In this document: positions 1 to 10,046 of the stretch, one piece after another
Position numbering within the stretch: position 1 is the stretch's first letter
How the letters are laid out: the number at the start of each line of letters is the position of its first letter
NCBI RefSeq assembly: GCF_002954225.1
Contig: NZ_PPTH01000017.1
Span: 129,311 to 193,310 of the forward strand
Origin: Arthrobacter ruber
Lineage (GTDB): Bacteria; Actinomycetota; Actinomycetes; Actinomycetales; Micrococcaceae
Length of the DNA stretch: 64,000 nucleotides
Direction of reading: 5' to 3'
Made by a program: the position numbers and the translations under genes
The notes under the pieces: model-generated
What the model was told of the DNA's origin: nothing
The model's database searches: none
Seen by the model: only the letters and a program-made list of their open reading frames with translations

Positions 1-104
1 AGATAGCCCCTGGCTTCGAAGCCGACAACGGCGGCGGGTCCGTCGCCTGACGGCCCATGACGGGGATCGACCGCGACCCCGGCCACCGCGGCTAGGGTGA
101 AGGG

Positions 105-1301
105 GTGATCGCACCAGCACCCCAGCGTCCGCTCCGGATCGTCCTCGCGCCGGACTCCCTCAAGGGCAGCCTCCCCGCAGCGGAGGCTGCCCTCGCCATG
201 TCCGGAGGTGTCAGGGCCGCGGCTGCACGCCTGGGCCACCCGGCGCCGCGCGTCGTGCTGGCCCCGCTGGCCGACGGCGGCGAGGGGACGCTGGACGCGC
301 TCCTGACCGCCTGGTCCGTCGAACCGCGGACCACGGCCTGCCATGATGCCGCGGGCCGGGCGCGCAGCGCCCGCTACGGCATCTCGTCGTCCGGGACCTC
401 CGGCATCCCCCGGACGATGGGCGTCCTCGAGGCGGCGGAGGCCAACGGCCTGCCCCTCGTGGCCGACCTCCCCCTCGACGCCCTCACCGCCACGAGCTAC
501 GGCGTCGGCGAGATCGCCGCCCGGCTGCTCGACGACGGCGCGGAGGAGATCCTCCTGTGCATCGGCGGATCCGCGACCACCGACGGCGGCGCCGGGCTCC
601 TGTCCGCCCTCGGTGCACGGTTCCTCGACCGCGACGGCGACCCCCTGCCGCCCGGCGGAGGGGCACTGGCGGCGCTGGCCTCGATCGACACCACCGACCT
701 CCACCCCCGTGCCCGGTCCGTCCGCTGGCGCATCGCCGTGGACGTCGACAACCCCCTGTGCGGACCGCGCGGCGCCGCCGCCGTCTTCGGCCCGCAGAAG
801 GGCGCGACGCCCGACGACGTCGTCGTGCTCGACGCGGGCCTGGCGCACCTCGCGCGCATCGTGGAGGAGGCCACCGGCGTGGCGGTGCTCGAGGTGCCCG
901 GTGCGGGTGCCGCCGGCGGGCTGCCGGCCGTGCTCGTGCCGTTCCTCGGCGCGGAGATCGTGCCCGGCTCGGCCCTGGTGGCGGATGCCGTCGGGCTGTC
1001 CGCGGCGCTCGCCGACGCGGACCTCGTCCTCACGGGGGAGGGGTCCCTGGACGCGCAGTCCCTCGGCGGGAAGGTGGTGCAGGCCGTGGTCGGGAACGCC
1101 CCGGCGGGATGCGCGGTGGTGGCCATCGCCGGACGCGTGCAGCTCACGGCGGCGGAGGTGCAGGACGCCGGTCTGGCGGCGGCGTTCTCCATCGCCACCG
1201 GCCCCATGGCGCTCGACGAGCTGATCCAGGGGGCCGGGGCTCTGATGGAGGAGGCCGCCGCGCAGGTGTACGGCGTCTTCGGTGCGAACCGCCCGGGCTA
1301 G
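105..1301 (+). CDS. glxK: Glycerate kinase (glycerate 2-kinase family)
   Basis: ATP-dependent kinase of the GlxK/GarK family, phosphorylating D-glycerate (to the 2- or 3-phosphoglycerate, depending on family member) and feeding lower glycolysis; cytosolic. The 398-aa product has the family's N-terminal block RIVLAPDSLKGSL (11-23), the glycine-rich CIGGSATTDGGAG (152-164) and LTGEGSLDAQ near residue 310. Length is close to the usual 370-400 aa. The GTG at 105 has no Shine-Dalgarno sequence, but TAGGGT (93-98) lies 6 nt upstream, so the mRNA is probably leaderless. The gene converges on the acyl-CoA ligase, and their stop codons overlap by 4 bp. The physiological source of glycerate cannot be read from the neighbours. 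Confidence 0.93.
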   Translation: MIAPAPQRPLRIVLAPDSLKGSLPAAEAALAMSGGVRAAAARLGHPAPRVVLAPLADGGEGTLDALLTAWSVEPRTTACHDAAGRARSARYGISSSGTSGIPRTMGVLEAAEANGLPLVADLPLDALTATSYGVGEIAARLLDDGAEEILLCIGGSATTDGGAGLLSALGARFLDRDGDPLPPGGGALAALASIDTTDLHPRARSVRWRIAVDVDNPLCGPRGAAAVFGPQKGATPDDVVVLDAGLAHLARIVEEATGVAVLEVPGAGAAGGLPAVLVPFLGAEIVPGSALVADAVGLSAALADADLVLTGEGSLDAQSLGGKVVQAVVGNAPAGCAVVAIAGRVQLTAAEVQDAGLAAAFSIATGPMALDELIQGAGALMEEAAAQVYGVFGANRPG

Positions 1302-2821
1302 ACCTTGATCTCGCGCTTGAGGATCTTGCCGGTGGGGCCCTTGGGCAGGGCGTCCACGAGCACCACGCGCCGAGGGTACTTGTAGGCGGCCACGCGCTCC
1401 CTGGCGAACCCCACGATCTCGGCACCGAGCGCCTCGCGGGCGTCGTCGTCGGCCGGTACGTGCTCGGCCTTGATGCCGATGACGGCCACGATCTCCTCAC
1501 CGTGCAGGTCGTCCGGCACGCCGATCACGGCGGCCTCCGCGACGGCGGGGTGCTCGTACAGCACCTCCTCGACCTCGCGCGGGTACACGTTGTAGCCGCC
1601 GCGCAGGATCACGTCCTTCTTGCGGTCCACGATGAACAGCAGCCCGTCCTCGTCCACCCGCGCGAGGTCCCCGGTGCGGAACCAGCCGTCGGGGATGGCC
1701 GCCTCCGTGGCGTCCGGGTTCTCCCAGTAGCCCTTCATGACGCAGTGCCCGCGCACGGCCAGTTCGCCGACCTCGCCCTGCGGCACCTCGTTGCCCTCGG
1801 GGTCGAGCATGCGCACCTCGACGCCGTCCACGGGCGTGCCGATGGAGCCGGGCTTGCGGAGGTGGCCCACCCGGTTGAAGCTCACGATCGGCGAGGTCTC
1901 GGACAGGCCGTACCCTTCCAGCAGGTCCGCCCCGAAAACGCGCTCGAACTCGTGCAGCACCTCGACCGGCAGCGCCGACCCGCCCGAGACGGCCACCCGG
2001 ACGGAGGAGAGGTCGGTGTCCGTGACGCCCGGGTGGCGCAGCATCGCGATGTACATCGTGGGGACGCCCTCGAAGATCGTGACGCGGTCCCGGGCGATGA
2101 TCTCGAGCGCCTTACCCGGCTCGAACCGCGGCAGGAGCGTCACCGTGGCACCGGTGAGGACGGCGGCGTTGAGCGCGCAGGTCTGCCCGAAGATGTGGAA
2201 GAACGGCAGGCCGCCGAAGAGCACCTCGCCCTCGCTGGTGCCCATGAGGTCGCGTGAGATCTCCGTGTTCCGCGAGAGGTTCGTGTGGGAGAGGGTGGCC
2301 CCCTTGGGGCGCCCGGTGGTACCGGAGGTGTACAGGACGACGGCGGTGTCCTCGCCGTCGAGCTCCACCACCCCGGGTGTGGGCTCGGCGCCGGCGACGC
2401 GCTGCATGAAGGCGCCGCTGTCCACCGGGATGACGACGACGTCCTTGCCGGTTCCGGCGCCCGACTCCTCGGCACCTGCCTGTGCCTCCGCGAGGACGCC
2501 TTCCCAGGCGAAGACGAGGCGGGCCCCGGAGTCGGTCAGGTGGTAGGCCACCTCGCGTCCCTTGAGGAGCGGGTTCAGGGGGACCACGACGGCGCCGGCC
2601 CGCAGCACACCGTAGTAGACGAATGCCATCTGCGGGATATTGGGCATCACGAGTGCGACCCGGTCACCCCGCCCCACGCCCTGCTCCGCGAGGATCGTCG
2701 CCACCTTCTGGCTGAGCGCCTCGAGGGCGCCGAAGGTGACCTCGACGTCGTCGAGCTTGATGGCCACGGCCGAGGGGCTCCTCGTCGCGGTGGCCACGAG
2801 ATTGTTGGCGAGGTTCGGCAC
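1298..2821 (-). CDS. Long-chain fatty acid-CoA ligase (AMP-binding, FadD-like)
   Basis: Acyl-CoA synthetase of the ANL superfamily, which activates a carboxylic acid with ATP to an acyl-AMP and then transfers it to CoA. Visible motifs are the AMP-binding loop YTSGTTGRPKG, GYGLSETSP, the hinge region GWFRTGDLARVDEDG, DRKKDVILRGGYNVYPREVE and the C-terminal lysine segment PKGPTGKILKR. The frame opens further upstream (GTG at 2908). I choose the GTG at 2821 because AAGGAG (complement of 2827-2832) sits 5 nt before it and the protein then starts VPNLANNLVATA, as many actinobacterial FadD proteins do; this gives 507 aa. Substrate chain length cannot be inferred. A hairpin at 2913-2945 separates it from the transporter gene upstream. 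Confidence 0.9.
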   Translation of the reverse strand: MPNLANNLVATATRSPSAVAIKLDDVEVTFGALEALSQKVATILAEQGVGRGDRVALVMPNIPQMAFVYYGVLRAGAVVVPLNPLLKGREVAYHLTDSGARLVFAWEGVLAEAQAGAEESGAGTGKDVVVIPVDSGAFMQRVAGAEPTPGVVELDGEDTAVVLYTSGTTGRPKGATLSHTNLSRNTEISRDLMGTSEGEVLFGGLPFFHIFGQTCALNAAVLTGATVTLLPRFEPGKALEIIARDRVTIFEGVPTMYIAMLRHPGVTDTDLSSVRVAVSGGSALPVEVLHEFERVFGADLLEGYGLSETSPIVSFNRVGHLRKPGSIGTPVDGVEVRMLDPEGNEVPQGEVGELAVRGHCVMKGYWENPDATEAAIPDGWFRTGDLARVDEDGLLFIVDRKKDVILRGGYNVYPREVEEVLYEHPAVAEAAVIGVPDDLHGEEIVAVIGIKAEHVPADDDAREALGAEIVGFARERVAAYKYPRRVVLVDALPKGPTGKILKREIKV

Positions 2822-2912
2822 GCGATCTCCTTCGATCCGGGGTGCATCTGCTGCTGCCGGCACGGAAGTTACCGGTGGGTAGAAGTCTGTGGGATCGGCG
2901 GCGCGCACGCAA

Positions 2913-2945
2913 CAGGGCCCGCCCCGGGGTGCCGGGCGGGCCCTG
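2913..2945 (-). terminator. Hairpin terminator after the POT transporter gene
   Basis: A perfect 12-bp GC-rich stem (2913-2924 with 2934-2945) and a 9-nt loop lie between the stop of the peptide transporter (2969) and the ligase start. No good T-tract follows on the minus strand, so efficiency is uncertain. Confidence 0.6.
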
Positions 2946-2968
2946 CCGTGTGCGGTACGGGGGTGTTG

Positions 2969-4432
<1,464 letters not shown>

Positions 4433-5872
4433 TTACTCCATGGTGCCGCTCGGGTGGGAGAAGCGCAAAACATCGGGCCGCTGCAGGAGGGCCTCGATCT
4501 GCGCGGTCGCCGCGAGTAGCTGGGCCTCCTCGCCGGGACGGCCGATGAGCTGCACGCTCATGGACAGGCCGTCCGGGAGGAGCAGTGTGGGCACGGTCAC
4601 GGCGGGCAGGCCGCACACGTTCACCATGGAGGTGTACGGCGAGTACAGGCACTGCCGGAGGTAGTCGGTGTCGCCGTCGGCGTCGGTGTACCAGCCGATC
4701 GGGCGGGGCGTCATGGCCACCGCGGGGGTCAGGACCATGTCGTAGCGGGAGTACTGCTCGATCGTGTCCTGCTCGAACTGCCGCAGCACCTCGACGGCAC
4801 CGGCGAGCTGTGCGGCGGTCCGGCCCATGGCGCGGCGACGCAGCACGCGCGTGATGTCCGTCAGCCGGTCCTCGCGGTCCTCGGGGATGGGCGCCGCGGC
4901 GAGTCCCGCGGTCCAGACGAGCTGGAAGGCGTCGTGGTAGCGGGCGTCGTAGCGCAGGTCCGCGTCCACGACGTCGTGGCCGGCCCGCTGCAGCACCTCG
5001 ATCCCGGCCGAGAACGCGTCGGTCGCGGCACTGTCCAGGCTGATGTCCATCGCGGCGGCGAACGGGGAGGCCGTGCTGACACCGATGCGGAAGCGGCCCT
5101 CGCCGCGCAGGGCCGCCTCGGTGAAGGACCCGGGATATCGGGAGGCGGCACTCGTGGGCCGGTAGTTGGGCTCGCGCACCAGGGCGTCGAGGAGCAGCCC
5201 GGCGTCCACGGCCGAGTGGGCCAGGGGGCCGGCGACCACGAACTGCCCGAGGTCAGCCTGCCCGGAGCCGGAGGGCACGCGTCCCCGGTTCGGCTTCAGC
5301 CCCACCAGCCCGGTGGCGGCGGCGGGGATGCGGATGGATCCGCCGCCGTCGGTCCCGGGCGCGAACGGGATCATCCGGGCGGCCACCGCGGCCGCGCTGC
5401 CGCCCGAGGAGCCGGCAGGGCTGAGGCGCGGGTCGAGGGGGTTGCGGGCCGGGGGCGCTATGCGGTTCTCGCTGTAGCAGCTCAGCCCGAACTCCGGGAC
5501 CTGGGTCTTGCCGAGGCTGATGGCACCGGAGCGCCGCAGCACCGCGGCCAGGGGTGCATCCTTCTCGGCGACGGCGTGATCCAGCGCGGCCGTGCCGAGC
5601 GTGGTCCTCACGCCCGCCACGTCGGTGAGGTCCTTGTGCGCCAGCGGCACGCCGTGCAGCGGACCGAGGGCCACCCCGGAGGCGCGCAGGCGGTCGGCAT
5701 GGTCGGCGGCCCGCAGGGCGTCGTCGTGCGTGACGGTGATGAACGAGCCGAGTTCCGGGTTCATCGCGTCGATCCGCCGGAGGAAGTGCTCCGTGACCTC
5801 GCGCGCACCGACGGCCCCGCGCGCCAGCGCGTCCCGGAGGGTGAGTGCTGAGAGTTCGTGCAGTTCACTCAT
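4433..5872 (-). CDS. Amidase (amidase-signature family)
   Basis: Hydrolase of the amidase-signature family with a Ser-cisSer-Lys triad: the lysine in PLAHKDLTDV, the cis-serine in GSSGGSAAAVAARM and the nucleophilic serine in GTDGGGSIRIPA. The product is 479 aa from the chosen start. The frame extends upstream to an ATG at 5908, but the ATG at 5872 has GGAG 5 nt before it and gives the family-like N-terminus MSELHELSALTLRDAL, so I prefer it. Substrate is unknown: the family includes general amidases, peptide amidases and GatA. No gatB or gatC is adjacent, so a tRNA amidotransferase role is unlikely. Confidence 0.88.
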   Translation of the reverse strand: MSELHELSALTLRDALARGAVGAREVTEHFLRRIDAMNPELGSFITVTHDDALRAADHADRLRASGVALGPLHGVPLAHKDLTDVAGVRTTLGTAALDHAVAEKDAPLAAVLRRSGAISLGKTQVPEFGLSCYSENRIAPPARNPLDPRLSPAGSSGGSAAAVAARMIPFAPGTDGGGSIRIPAAATGLVGLKPNRGRVPSGSGQADLGQFVVAGPLAHSAVDAGLLLDALVREPNYRPTSAASRYPGSFTEAALRGEGRFRIGVSTASPFAAAMDISLDSAATDAFSAGIEVLQRAGHDVVDADLRYDARYHDAFQLVWTAGLAAAPIPEDREDRLTDITRVLRRRAMGRTAAQLAGAVEVLRQFEQDTIEQYSRYDMVLTPAVAMTPRPIGWYTDADGDTDYLRQCLYSPYTSMVNVCGLPAVTVPTLLLPDGLSMSVQLIGRPGEEAQLLAATAQIEALLQRPDVLRFSHPSGTME

Positions 5873-6017
5873 GGGGCTCCAGTCGGCAGCGGGCTGTCGC
5901 CGGCTCATCGCGCCTCAGGCCCTGACGGGACGACAAGGACAACTATAGGAGCCCGGTGCGCGCTGCCCGACGTGGTGGTGATGGCGGTGCCACGCCGGAC
6001 CGTGAAAAGGTAGGCGC

Positions 6018-6344
6018 ATGAGTGAACCCCAGAACGTCCCGGTGACCGCCGTGCCCAGTGATGCGCGGATCCTCGATGTCCGCGAGGACTACGAGTGGGA
6101 GGCCGGCCACGCCGACGGCGCCGTGCACATCCCGCTCGACCAGCTCCCCGCACGGCTCGAGGAGCTGGACCCGGACGAGGACCTGCACGTCATCTGCCGG
6201 TCCGGCGGACGGTCCCAGCGTGCTGCCGAGTGGCTCGAGGGCAACGGCTACACGGCCATCAACGTGAGCGGGGGCATGGGAGCCTGGCTCGAGGCCGGCA
6301 AGCCGATGGTGTCCGAGACGGGCGCCGAGCCCACCGTCCTGTGA
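6018..6344 (+). CDS. Single-domain rhodanese-like protein
   Basis: A 108-aa protein made of one rhodanese fold, which can carry sulfane sulfur on a cysteine. The active-site loop CRSGGRS is intact, preceded by DVREDYEWEAGHADGAVHIP, the usual substrate-pocket segment. AAAGG precedes the ATG. The last 4 nt (GTGA) overlap the pheA start, so the two are translationally coupled; I know of no biochemical link between sulfur transfer and phenylalanine synthesis, so this may be only co-transcription. The acceptor is unknown. Confidence 0.9.
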   Translation: MSEPQNVPVTAVPSDARILDVREDYEWEAGHADGAVHIPLDQLPARLEELDPDEDLHVICRSGGRSQRAAEWLEGNGYTAINVSGGMGAWLEAGKPMVSETGAEPTVL

Positions 6345-7345
6345 CCGGTCCGTCCCGTTCCTCCTTCGCCTACCTGGGACCGGAGGGCACCTTCACCGAG
6401 GCCGCCCTCCTGCAGGTGCCCGGCGCCGCAGCTGCCCGCCGCGTCCCGTCGTCGACCGTCGGCGCAGCGCTCGAGGCCGTCCGTGCCGGAGACGTGGACG
6501 CCGCGATGGTGCCCATCGAGAACTCCGTGGAGGGCGGTGTGAGCGCCACGCTCGACGCCATCGCCGTCGGAGAGCCGCTGCGCATCCTGCGCGAGGAACT
6601 CGTGCCCATCACCTTCGTGCTCGCGGCGCGGCCGGGGGCGTCGCTCGACGGCGTCCGACGCATCGCCACGCACGGCCACGCCTGGGCACAGTGCCGGACC
6701 TGGGTCGATGCCCATGTGCCGGACGCGGAATACCTCCCCGCGTCCTCCACCGCGGCCGCCGCCTACGGGCTGGCCGACGGGCAGGCCCACGACGATGGCC
6801 ATGACGCCCTCCGGGCTGCCGGGTACGACGCCGCGATCTGTTCCCCGCTCGTGGCCGAGCGCCTCGGGTTGGCCGTCCTGGCCCTGGACATCGGGGACGT
6901 CACGGACGCCGTCACGCGGTTCATCCTCGTGGGCAGGCCGGATGCCGTGCCGCCGCGCACGGGGGCGGACAAGACCACGCTCGTGATCCCGCTGCCCGAG
7001 GACCACCCCGGAGCCCTGATGCAGATCCTGGACCAGTTCGCCGCGCGGGGGGTGAACCTCAGCCGCATCGAGTCGCGCCCCACGGGCCAGTTCCTCGGCG
7101 ACTACTTCTTCAGCGTCGATGCCGACGGCCATGTCGAGGACGCCCGTGTCGCCGACGCGCTGAAGGGACTGCACCGCATCAGTCCCGGGCTGCGGTTCCT
7201 CGGGTCCTATGCCCGGGCCGACCGCCGCTCACCGGCCGTCGAACGCCACACCTCCGACGACGCCTTCGGGGCCGCCGACGCGTGGCTCGCAAGCATCCTC
7301 GGTCCTGCGGCGGATGCCCCACCGGCAAGACGTAAAGCACAGTAG
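6341..7345 (+). CDS. pheA: Prephenate dehydratase
   Basis: Converts prephenate to phenylpyruvate in phenylalanine synthesis; cytosolic. It starts SSFAYLGPEGTFTEAAL and contains NSVEGGVSATLDAI and TRFILVG, all dehydratase-domain landmarks. The C-terminal ACT domain (TTLVIPLPEDHPGALMQIL, ESRPTGQFLGDY) is the phenylalanine-binding regulatory domain, so feedback inhibition is expected. The GTG at 6341 overlaps the rhodanese stop and gives 334 aa. Earlier in-frame codons would run through the rhodanese gene and were rejected. No chorismate mutase domain is fused, as is usual in actinobacteria. Confidence 0.95.
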   Translation: MTGPSRSSFAYLGPEGTFTEAALLQVPGAAAARRVPSSTVGAALEAVRAGDVDAAMVPIENSVEGGVSATLDAIAVGEPLRILREELVPITFVLAARPGASLDGVRRIATHGHAWAQCRTWVDAHVPDAEYLPASSTAAAAYGLADGQAHDDGHDALRAAGYDAAICSPLVAERLGLAVLALDIGDVTDAVTRFILVGRPDAVPPRTGADKTTLVIPLPEDHPGALMQILDQFAARGVNLSRIESRPTGQFLGDYFFSVDADGHVEDARVADALKGLHRISPGLRFLGSYARADRRSPAVERHTSDDAFGAADAWLASILGPAADAPPARRKAQ

Positions 7346-7386
7346 GCTTACTATCGAAGGTCCTCCTACTGAAGGCTGGTTCCACG

Positions 7387-8361
7387 ATGGCTCGATTGCG
7401 CCGCAGCAACACGCGCAGGCCCGGCATCACCCGACGCCGCCACGGCAAGGGTTTCAGCTACCGGGCGCCGAACGGCGAACTGCTGCAGGACCGCGACGAG
7501 ATCGGGCGCATCCGCGACCTCGTGATCCCGCCGGCGTGGAAGGACGTGTGGATCGCGCCCTATCCCAACGGGCACGTGCAGGCCATCGGGACGGACGACG
7601 CCGGGCGGCGCCAGTACATGTACCACCCGGCCTGGCGCGAGCAGAAGGACCGCGAGAAGTTCGACCGCGCGCTGGACTTCGGTGCCAAGCTCCCGAGCGC
7701 CCGCCGTGCCATCACCCAGCACCTGCGCAGCGACGGCCTCTCGAGGGAGCGCGCCTTCGCCGCGGCACTGCGGATCGTGGACTCCGGCGCACTGAGGATC
7801 GGCTCCGCCCAGTACGCGGAGGCCAACGGGTCCTTCGGCGTCACGACGCTCCTCGTGGAGCACTGCAGCATCGACGGGCACACGGTCGCGTTCGACTTCC
7901 CCGGCAAGAGCGGGCAGCACTGGGACACCGTGCTGGAGGACGAGGACCTCGCTGATGCGCTGCGTCCCATGCTGGAACGCGAGGACGCCGACACCGTGCT
8001 CGCCTACCAGAGCGACGACGGCAAGTGGCACCACGTGGACGGCTCGCTCCTCAACGAGTTCCTCCGGCAGGTCACCGGCGGGCCGTTCACGGCCAAGGAC
8101 TTCAGGACCTGGCAGGCCACCGTCGTCGCCGCGATGGCCCTCGCCAAGGAGGACATCAAGGCGACGAGCCGGACGGCCCGCCAGAAAGCCGTCAGCGCCA
8201 CCATGAAGGCCGTCGCCGACCACCTCGGCAACACCCCCACCGTGGCCCGGAGCTCCTACGTGGACCCCCGGCTCGTCGACAGGTTCATGAGCGGCGAGGT
8301 CATCCCGATCACCACCTACTCGGCCTCCGAGAAGGCCGTGCAGGAGCTCCTGCGCGACTGA
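7387..8361 (+). CDS. DNA topoisomerase IB (poxvirus/bacterial type)
   Basis: Type IB topoisomerase that relaxes supercoils through a 3'-phosphotyrosyl intermediate. The 324-aa protein has the N-terminal domain (GFSYRAPNGELL, IRDLVIPPAWKDVWI, GHVQAIGTDDAGRRQYMYH), a catalytic-domain arginine in ALRIVDSGALRIGSAQYA, and the KDFRTWQATVVAA segment. The candidate nucleophile is Tyr291 in RSSYVDPR. Length fits the compact bacterial/poxviral enzymes. It follows pheA by 41 nt but seems functionally unrelated. These enzymes are patchily distributed in bacteria and are accessory to the essential type IA and type II enzymes. Confidence 0.93.
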   Translation: MARLRRSNTRRPGITRRRHGKGFSYRAPNGELLQDRDEIGRIRDLVIPPAWKDVWIAPYPNGHVQAIGTDDAGRRQYMYHPAWREQKDREKFDRALDFGAKLPSARRAITQHLRSDGLSRERAFAAALRIVDSGALRIGSAQYAEANGSFGVTTLLVEHCSIDGHTVAFDFPGKSGQHWDTVLEDEDLADALRPMLEREDADTVLAYQSDDGKWHHVDGSLLNEFLRQVTGGPFTAKDFRTWQATVVAAMALAKEDIKATSRTARQKAVSATMKAVADHLGNTPTVARSSYVDPRLVDRFMSGEVIPITTYSASEKAVQELLRD

Positions 8362-8448
8362 ACCCGCACATTTCCAACCACCCCGTTCGTCAGTACGCTG
8401 GCAGCGGGCGCCCATCAAGGAGCGCATCCTTCGACGAAAGGCAGAATC

Positions 8449-8814
8449 ATGACCGAGAAGGCTCATGGAGGACACATCGTCAACCCCGACGAGGGCGACG
8501 TCAACCGCAACGAGGGCGACGGCTCGACGTCGGACCCGAACTGGCGGGGCGACCTCGGCGACCAGGGCAACGACGTGCGCTTCGCCGAGGAGCAGGCCCT
8601 CATCAACCAGCAGGCCGGCCGCGCCGACCGCACGCAGGACGACATCGATGCGGCCGAGGAGGACGGCACCTACACGAGCGCCGAGCCCGTCGGCGGCTCC
8701 GGCGGCTACACCTCCGCGCAGGATCCTGCGGAGGAGGGCGAGTACACCGACATGGACAAGCCCGTCGTGGACGAGCCGGAGGGCCAGGGCGGGTACACCG
8801 ACACCGACCGCTAG
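8449..8814 (+). CDS. Small acidic hypothetical protein with GxYT repeats
   Basis: I do not recognise a domain. The 121-aa product is strongly acidic (rich in Asp, Glu and Gly), has no signal peptide or membrane helix, and is probably disordered. Its second half contains four short repeats: GTYTSA (73-78), GGYTSA (85-90), GEYTDM (97-102) and GGYTDT (114-119). The ATG is preceded by GAAAGGCAGAATC, a reasonable ribosome site. It lies 87 nt after the topoisomerase gene and could share its transcript. Composition resembles small stress-associated proteins, but no function can be assigned. Confidence 0.75.
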   Translation: MTEKAHGGHIVNPDEGDVNRNEGDGSTSDPNWRGDLGDQGNDVRFAEEQALINQQAGRADRTQDDIDAAEEDGTYTSAEPVGGSGGYTSAQDPAEEGEYTDMDKPVVDEPEGQGGYTDTDR

Positions 8815-8822
8815 GACGGGCC

Positions 8823-8852
8823 GGATGCTGCGCTAGGAACGGCGCAGCATCC
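8823..8852. terminator. Hairpin between convergent genes
   Basis: A perfect 10-bp stem (8823-8832 with 8843-8852, loop 10 nt) sits between the repeat protein and the lipid kinase. The loop contains the lipid kinase stop codon (complement of 8833-8835). It probably acts as a bidirectional terminator; no T-tract is seen. Confidence 0.55.
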
Positions 8853-9978
8853 GCCGCTGCCAGGTCCGGAGTGCCTGCAGGCGGGGCCCTGCCGCCTCCG
8901 AAGGGAACGCGGACGGTCCCGGCGCCGCCGCCGGCACCCGCACCGTCAGCGCGTGGGGGTCCACGCGGGCCGTCATCGTGGTGACGGACCCCGAGGGGTC
9001 ACCGTCGAGCTGCGTGGCGATCGGGTCACCGGACCACATGGTGACCTCCCGGGCACGGTAGTAGCTGATGACGGGGATACCCCCGCGGTGCCGCAGGAGG
9101 ATCTTCGCGGCCATCCACGTCCAGCCGAGGAGACTGCGCGGGCTGAGCACCACGACGTCGAGGTAGCCGTCGTCGATCACCGCATCCGGCACGAAGTCCA
9201 CGCCCGCCGGCAGTTTCCCGCAGTTCGCCACGAGCAGGCTGCGGACTTTGCGGCTCTGGGGCGGCTGGCCGTCCAGGCTGATGGAGATCCGGCGCCGGCG
9301 GCCGGGCAGGTGCCGGACGCCCGCCTCGCTGTAGGCGAGCCACCCGAACTTCTCCTTGAGGTCCTGTTTCGCGTCGGTCATCACGCTGGCGTCGAAGCCC
9401 ACGCCGCCCATCACCAGGAACGGGTGCTCGGCGGTGACCTGCGTGCGGTCGTTGCGCAGGCTGATCCGCGCCATGTCGATCCGGCGCTCGTGGCCATGCA
9501 GCGCGAGGCGGAGGCAGCCGGCCACATCGTTGTAGGGCAGGCCGAGGTTGCGCACCAGCAGGTTCCCGGTGCCGAGGGGCAGCAGCCCCAGCGCCGTCGG
9601 GCCGTGCGCGAGGACCTGCGCCACGGCGCGCACCGTGCCGTCGCCGCCCGCCGCGAGGACGACGTCGGCCCCGGCCTCGAGCGCCCGGGCGGCCTGGCCC
9701 GTCCCCGGGTCCTCGATGGTGGTCTCCAGGACCAGGGGAGGATCCCAGCCTGCGTCCGAGCAGGCCTGTTCCACGAGCGCCCGCGTGGCGGCGGCCTGCA
9801 GCTTCGAGGGATTCAGCACCAAGGCGACCCGCTGCGGGCCCTCGGGCACCGGCGTCGGCTCGTGGACTGAGGCGGTGGGGGTGCGGGTCTGCTGGAGCCG
9901 CCGGACCGACCAGTAGCTCTGGAGGGACGCGGCGGCGGCGGACGCCGCGGCGGTACCGGCGAGCAGTTTGCGGCGCAT
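8833..9978 (-). CDS. Diacylglycerol/sphingosine kinase-family lipid kinase
   Basis: Lipid kinase of the DAGK catalytic family, using ATP on diacylglycerol or a related lipid. Diagnostic features are VALVLNPSK, the nucleotide loop [34 protein letters not shown] and the C-terminal acidic and hydrophobic blocks ([19 protein letters not shown]). The N-terminus ([18 protein letters not shown]) is hydrophobic and may anchor the protein. The frame is open to 10095, which would cross into serS. The ATG at 9978 lies 8 nt after TATTGT (complement of 9987-9992), consistent with a leaderless mRNA and a 381-aa protein; ATG 9984 is the alternative. It is divergent from serS. Confidence 0.88.
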   Translation of the reverse strand: MRRKLLAGTAAASAAAASLQSYWSVRRLQQTRTPTASVHEPTPVPEGPQRVALVLNPSKLQAAATRALVEQACSDAGWDPPLVLETTIEDPGTGQAARALEAGADVVLAAGGDGTVRAVAQVLAHGPTALGLLPLGTGNLLVRNLGLPYNDVAGCLRLALHGHERRIDMARISLRNDRTQVTAEHPFLVMGGVGFDASVMTDAKQDLKEKFGWLAYSEAGVRHLPGRRRRISISLDGQPPQSRKVRSLLVANCGKLPAGVDFVPDAVIDDGYLDVVVLSPRSLLGWTWMAAKILLRHRGGIPVISYYRAREVTMWSGDPIATQLDGDPSGSVTTMTARVDPHALTVRVPAAAPGPSAFPSEAAGPRLQALRTWQRRMLRRS

Positions 9979-10046
9979 GGTCATCCACAATAGCGGGACC
10001 GCCCGGCCGGGCAGGCGGGCCCGCGGGCTTGGGTAGTCTTGGGCGT

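Noticed and set aside
1..58. Possible start of a minus-strand gene (ATG at 58) running off the left edge
   Set aside because: Only 19 codons are visible, with no ribosome site, no leaderless -10 box and no motif.
557..2257. Long plus-strand frame spanning glycerate kinase and the ligase gene
   Set aside because: Composition is Arg/Gly/Ala/His-rich shadow sequence of high-GC genes in other frames; both underlying genes have clear family motifs.
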